Assembly: GCA_022453515.1 (NCBI GenBank)
Contig: JAJNNY010000006.1
Location: 806,001 to 870,000, forward strand
DNA length: 64,000 nt
Source: Astrocystis sublimbata
Lineage: Eukaryota > Ascomycota > Sordariomycetes > Xylariales > Xylariaceae
Direction of reading: 5' to 3'
Shown here piece by piece: positions 59,692-64,000 of this stretch (the stretch's first letter is position 1; the number at the start of each line of letters is the position of its first letter). The position numbers and the translations under genes are program-made. The notes below the pieces were generated by a model. It saw only the letters and a list, made by a program, of their open reading frames with translations, did not search any database and was not told where the DNA came from.

Positions 59692-61302
59692 TCAAGGAAA
59701 CAACTTGAACCCTCCAGGAACGCCGTTCTGGAACAGTCCTTCAGGATCATATTTTTTGCTCACGCTTAGCATGAAGGTCTTATTCTCGTCGCCATATGAC
59801 CTTATCGGGTCTTGGAAACTCGCCGCGTAGTTCATATACTTGTAGGGAACTGCCTGGCCCTTTGTAGTAGCGTCCTCATCAATCGCTTCCAGTAGGTTCT
59901 TCGCCGCCGCGAGAATTATATCGTCGTCTTGCTTGTCATTCCAGTTCATCAGAACGAGGACTGAAACAAGCGGGCCGTCGTCCGGAGTCAGACCAGTGAC
60001 ATTCCCGCCGGTCGCGCCACACTTCTCTAAGAGAGAAACAGGATACGGCTGGAATGTCAAGGAGAACAGTATTCCTTCGCATTCTCTAACATCCTCGAGG
60101 CGGGAATTGAACAATTCAACTGCTCTTTGCAAGGTTGCGACGTCTGCTTTGACTGTGGTGTTGGCGTAGGCAACCCTAATCATATATCAGCACTTACTTA
60201 CTGCGATCCCAGGTTACGACCAAACATCAATCTAATGAGAGCTTCGTACCTCAGACCCTCTGCCGCCATGGAAGCCTGCTCACGCGCCGCTTCTGCAAGG
60301 TTGATCCTACCCACGGAATTGAGCCCTTCCAGCTGCGGCTGGACACTCACAAACGGCTCAAGAACAGTGGGATGCTCGACATCACGGGTATAATACACCT
60401 GATTAAGCCCCAACGTTGCTCCAAACTGCGCTGCGTAGAAAAGGCTGATCATGAGATGTGTCTCCTTCGTATCATTATCTACCCCCGCGTCCTCTTCCTT
60501 CAGGTGCTTGACAAGAGCCTCGATCTGCCCCGGGAAGCTCGGCGGATGGTACAACAAGCTCCCACCCCAGAAGGGCCCTTGTCTGAACGTCCTCATGTGA
60601 TATCGCGTCACGATCCCAAAGTTGTTTCCGCCACCGCGGAGACATTTGTAGAGGTCGGGATTCTCATCACTGCTGCATTTGACGATCTGCCCCGAGGCGA
60701 TAACGACATCATAGGCGTCGACGTTGTCGCAGATGAGACCTTCGCGAGTAGAGAAGAAGGAGAGACCACCTTGATGAATCAATGTTAGAAAAATGATGCT
60801 TATAGACAGGTTTCCAAGGAGGTGGGAGGGACGGGTTAGGGAGCGAACCTGTCAAGGCCAATCCACCAATACCGCCTTTGGCAGATCGCGAGCCCGTAAT
60901 ACCCAGACCGTGCTTGCAAAGCTCGTCATAGACAGCACCCCAGCGTTCACCAGCGCCGATGGAAACGATGCCTGTATCAAGGTCGAGATCTACACCTTTC
61001 AGCAGGGAGAGATCGCACGTGATGCCTCCCTCGATGTTCGCACAGCCTGGCAAGGGCTGTTGGCCCGCGCTACGGACGGCAAAGACAGCTTTGTCGCTGA
61101 CCACGAAGGATTTGATCGTGTGTATGAATGTGCAGACATCTTCTGCTGTCTTAGGCTGGAAAACAGCAGCTGGTTTGATGTCGCTTTCAAGCAGGGAGAG
61201 ATAGGACCCGTTGAGCTTGTTGAAATGATCGGTGCCGTGGAGGTGAAGTTGATCTGGGGAAAATTCTATCTTGAGAGCATCTATTGCGGAATTTTCAGAC
61301 AT
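59692..61302 (-). CDS. FAD-dependent oxidoreductase (PCMH domain, non-covalent type), 485 aa
   Basis: Exons 60849-61302, 60250-60769 and 59692-60175 total exactly 486 codons. Introns are GTTCGC...ATCAAG (79 nt) and GTACGA...GATTAG (74 nt). Start MSENSAIDALKIEF at 61302. FAD_binding_4 motifs: AAVFQPKTAEDVCTFI, AVRSAGQQPLPGCANIEGGI, VSIGAGERWGAVYDELCKHG, GITGSRSAKGGIGGLALTGG, LYKCLRGGGNNFGIVTRYHM. At the two positions that carry covalent FAD in BBEs it has Gln (AGQQ instead of GGH) and Arg/Ala (SRSAKGG instead of xCxxV), so FAD is held non-covalently. The substrate-side C-terminus is intact (FMLSVSKKYDPEGLFQNG). No signal peptide. Such enzymes occur in fungal secondary-metabolite clusters, but function here is unknown. 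Confidence 0.92.
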
Positions 61303-61861
61303 AGTGAGTGTCAAATGAGAGAATCAATTATAGAAGGTAAAATTAGATGGTCTAACGACTACTGCGCAAACTGTCACGACATGAAACATTGCATACTATA
61401 AAACGGAAATCACAATTTTACCGGCATGATGAAGACCGCGTTATTTGAACAATTCGAAATGCACCTGATTGAAACAATTTTATTTAACAAGTAGCTAACA
61501 ACTTCATACCTAAACGATATCATGTACTATTGAACTGGGATAGAAAGTACCTATGCATGACTAGCACCAACGGTTTGATGCTGCGTATCGTTGTTGCCGC
61601 TATGAACAAAGACATCCTGTCTACCATATCTAGACGAACCTCGGATAGATCTAATGCGACATGAGAGTAACAGTCATGAGATGCAGGTCAAGGTAATTTT
61701 AGAGCTACCAACATGCATATAAACATGTAAGAGCATGCCAACACCTTTTCCTAACATGAAATACAGTTTTGTAATGACTACTCTATGCACCCAATCTAGT
61801 GTAGATCCAGTGTAGATCATTCAGACTGCTCCTCCTCATCACCAACAATTACCCATCAACC
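61303..61861. other. intergenic, no feature seen
   Basis: About 0.55 kb, AT-rich, between the FAD oxidase start and the permease end. No gene. Confidence 0.5.
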
Positions 61862-63962
61862 CTATGAATCTCGCCTACTCGCCAGTCTTCTCCTCCCCCA
61901 ATACCCTAGCCCCCCAACACCCCACAGCACAACCAGCACGGCAGCCAACAGTGGCGCGAAAATCGCGCCCCTGATAACCACAAACCCACTCACAAGTGCA
62001 AACACGACAGGGATGAGGATGAAAGGCTTATACGGCCTCTGCAAGCCTGGCTCGCGGAACCGCAACACCACGGCTCCGACGACGGTCAGGAAGAAGAAAG
62101 AATACTCGCCGAGTCCGTTGAAAGTCAGCAGGGCGCGGAAGCTGCCGAGAAGGATATAAAGGGCTGCCAGGAGAGACGTCAGGATGATAGCGTTGATAGG
62201 GGCGTCGGACGTTGTTGACTCTTTCGCGACATCTTCCGACGTGCCGTTGTCGTTGATACTGTTTTCATCGTTATTGACAGCATCAGATGAGGACAGCACT
62301 TGCGTCCTCTTAACGCCGAGATGGCCTAGATTGGCGAATAACCGCGGCAGCCAGTCCTGGTTAGCGGCCGCGACGGCCATGCGCCCTGCCACGAAGGAGT
62401 TGCCGAGCAGAGATCCTGCTACGACGAGGCAGATGAGGATCGCGGCTACGATGCCGAAGCCGCGCCCTAAGAGCCGGGTTATGGCGGTCTTTGAGGTGGG
62501 ATTGTGTGTTAGCTCATATGTACAATATGCGGCAAAGATCTCAGGAGTATCCCAGCTATGTACAGGTTGCGAAAACGTACCACAGCCACACTGTCTGTCG
62601 TAGACACTACATTCCATGGCAAGAGAATATAGTAAGCCGCATTTGCTGCGAGGAAGCAAAGGACGATTGTGGGGATCGCGCTATTAATCGCGAGAGGAAG
62701 TTGTTTTGCTGGGGCAGAGAGCTCAGCCGAGATGTAGATTGCCTGTTCTCATGTCAATTGGGTGCAGTCAAAAGTTGTGACGATGATGCAAATACCTTGT
62801 CCCAACCGGAGTAGGCCCATAAAGCGCCATAAAGAGCAGTCGAGTAGTGGCCCAGGAGCTCCCATGCACCGATGCGATCCCATTCCGTGGTACTTCCGTC
62901 AGGATTATTGGTCGGCCGGTTGGCGAACCACTTTAGAGTCGAATGTCAGTGTTCTTGATCTCGGTTATGATGTATAAGCTAGAGACGCGGATGGCTTCCC
63001 ATATATCTGGGTAGACATATGATAAGACAGAAAAGGATGCAAGACCCAGGAGTCCTAATACTCACATTCCTCCTTAACCAATCATCGCCCCCATCCACAT
63101 CCCGACCAGGGTGCGTAGCCTGCGCAATAACAACCCCAACACCCGCGATAACAACGGCCGCAATGGTGGCGAACTTGGTGACCACGAAGAATCCGTTAAG
63201 CCGCGTGCTCGTCTTGGTGCTGAACGAGTTCGCGACACTGACAAGCACTAGGATCAGGATCGAGAGTAGCTTGTGCGACAGGTGGTCGGCCTGGTCCGTG
63301 ATGCCGGCGGCCGAGTAGATGCTCTCGACGAAGACGATGCTCAGGATTGCCAGGGTCGCGGGCATCACGGCGACAATCCAAGTCCAAGCGGCGAGAAAGC
63401 CGAAGATGTCGCCGTAGATGTACTTGAGATAGGGCTGGACGCCGCCTGGTGGATTTTTAGTCAGCGGAATATGAGTAACAGCTTGAGACAATAATATGTG
63501 TAGATTTTGCGGTAGGTTGTTCGTGTAAGCCAGACGAGACCATCAAGCAAGCACCTAGTGTGTGTATGAGCGATGCTGATGCCAATTGGACTCCTCACCT
63601 TCTCCGGGAATTGCCGTACCCAGCTCCGCCATGGTCGACGCGCCCGTCCAAGCGAGCACGCCGCCGACAAGCCACACGACCAGCGCGGCGCCCGGCGACG
63701 GCACATTGGTATCGATGGACCCGGGAGACGTGAAGATGCCGCTCCCGATCACGATGCTGATGACAATCGCAAATGCCTCGGACGTGCCGAGGGTCCTGGA
63801 AAACCCCGAGCCGGAACCCGAGCTTGAACCAGCCGGGACGCCACCTTCACTTAGTATTGTATCATGGTTGTTATTGACAATGGGCGTTTGGTGGGATCCC
63901 AGGTCGGTGTCTTCGCGCGAAGCGCCAAGCAAAGGTCGCGTTTCGGCTTCTTCCAAGGTCAT
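61862..63962 (-). CDS. amino-acid permease (APC superfamily, LAT/MUP1-like), 555 aa
   Basis: Five exons: 63599-63962, 63066-63445, 62796-62930, 62581-62742, 61862-62488; total exactly 556 codons. Introns are 153, 135, 53, 92 nt, with GTGAGG, GTGAGT, GTATTT and GTACGT donors. An N-terminal acidic, Ser/Gly-rich cytosolic tail (about 55 aa) precedes about 12 transmembrane segments. TM1 has the substrate-binding loop AFAIVISIVIGSGIFTSPGS (the 'GSGIF' unwound helix); TM3 region GVQPYLKYIYGDIFGFLAAW; then YGALWAYSGWDKAIYISAEL (TM6), GFGIVAAILICLVVAGSLLG, and the loop AAANQDWLPRLFANLG. Functions as a plasma- or vacuole-membrane amino-acid uptake or exchange protein; substrate unclear. The hydrophilic loop after TM8 is longer than usual and acidic. 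Its neighbour is an FAD oxidase in the same orientation 0.56 kb downstream. Confidence 0.93.
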
Positions 63963-64000
63963 CTTGAATGAGAGGGCACTCAGGCACTAGCAGACACGAC

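Overview
The window is nuclear DNA of a filamentous ascomycete (Pezizomycotina). Genes are split by short introns (about 50-185 nt) with GTAAGT/GTGAGT-like donors, CTAAC/CTGAC-like branch sites and YAG acceptors. There is a class II hydrophobin-like gene, and intergenic DNA is dotted with TACCTAGGTA-type palindromic tracts, which I associate tentatively with Sordariomycetes. No bacterial operon signals, CRISPR arrays, rRNA or convincing tRNA genes were found. Exons below were joined by hand. For most spliced genes the exon lengths sum to a multiple of three and each junction restores a conserved protein motif.

Layout. 0-6 kb: 5' part of a VPS9/VARP-like trafficking gene (minus), an orphan hypothetical gene, and the wreck of an NLR-type (STAND) protein. 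5.5-11.3 kb: a long stretch with no supportable gene, including a CCAAT/TATA-rich segment near 8.1-8.6 kb. 11.7-18.8 kb: a conserved fungal protein of unknown function, a nitroreductase, a class II hydrophobin-like gene and a GNAT acetyltransferase. 18.8-28 kb: sparse, with one tiny Cys-containing gene, a broken DUF7580-like gene and an F-box-like/DUF7730-type gene. 28-37 kb: accessory metabolism and secretion: a PL20-like lyase, a BAHD-type acyltransferase, an orphan sulfatase C-terminus, a small zinc-binding protein and a berberine-bridge-enzyme-like (BBE) oxidase. 37-50 kb: mostly core genes: DUF7053 protein, secreted esterase, soluble fumarate reductase, phosphoglucomutase, oligoribonuclease. 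51-52 kb: an HsbA-like secreted protein. 54.5-64 kb: aminoglycoside-phosphotransferase-like kinase, short-chain dehydrogenase with a frame problem, the C-terminal half of a second BBE oxidase, a complete non-covalent-type FAD oxidase, and an amino-acid permease.

How they might work together. The core genes (phosphoglucomutase, oligoribonuclease, fumarate reductase, VPS9 protein) are unrelated housekeeping loci. The two accessory blocks (28-37 kb; 57-62 kb) hold tailoring-type enzymes (acyltransferase, BBE oxidases, SDR) and a transporter, but no polyketide, peptide or terpene synthase is visible. A biosynthetic cluster is therefore only a weak inference. At least four loci are broken (NLR, DUF7580-like, sulfatase, BBE fragment), so the accessory DNA shows gene decay. 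I did not find a clearly new biological system. The most unusual items are the NLR remnant missing its NACHT core, the hydrophobin-like gene whose last intron decides whether the eighth cysteine exists, and the oligoribonuclease with a possible dual-targeting leader.
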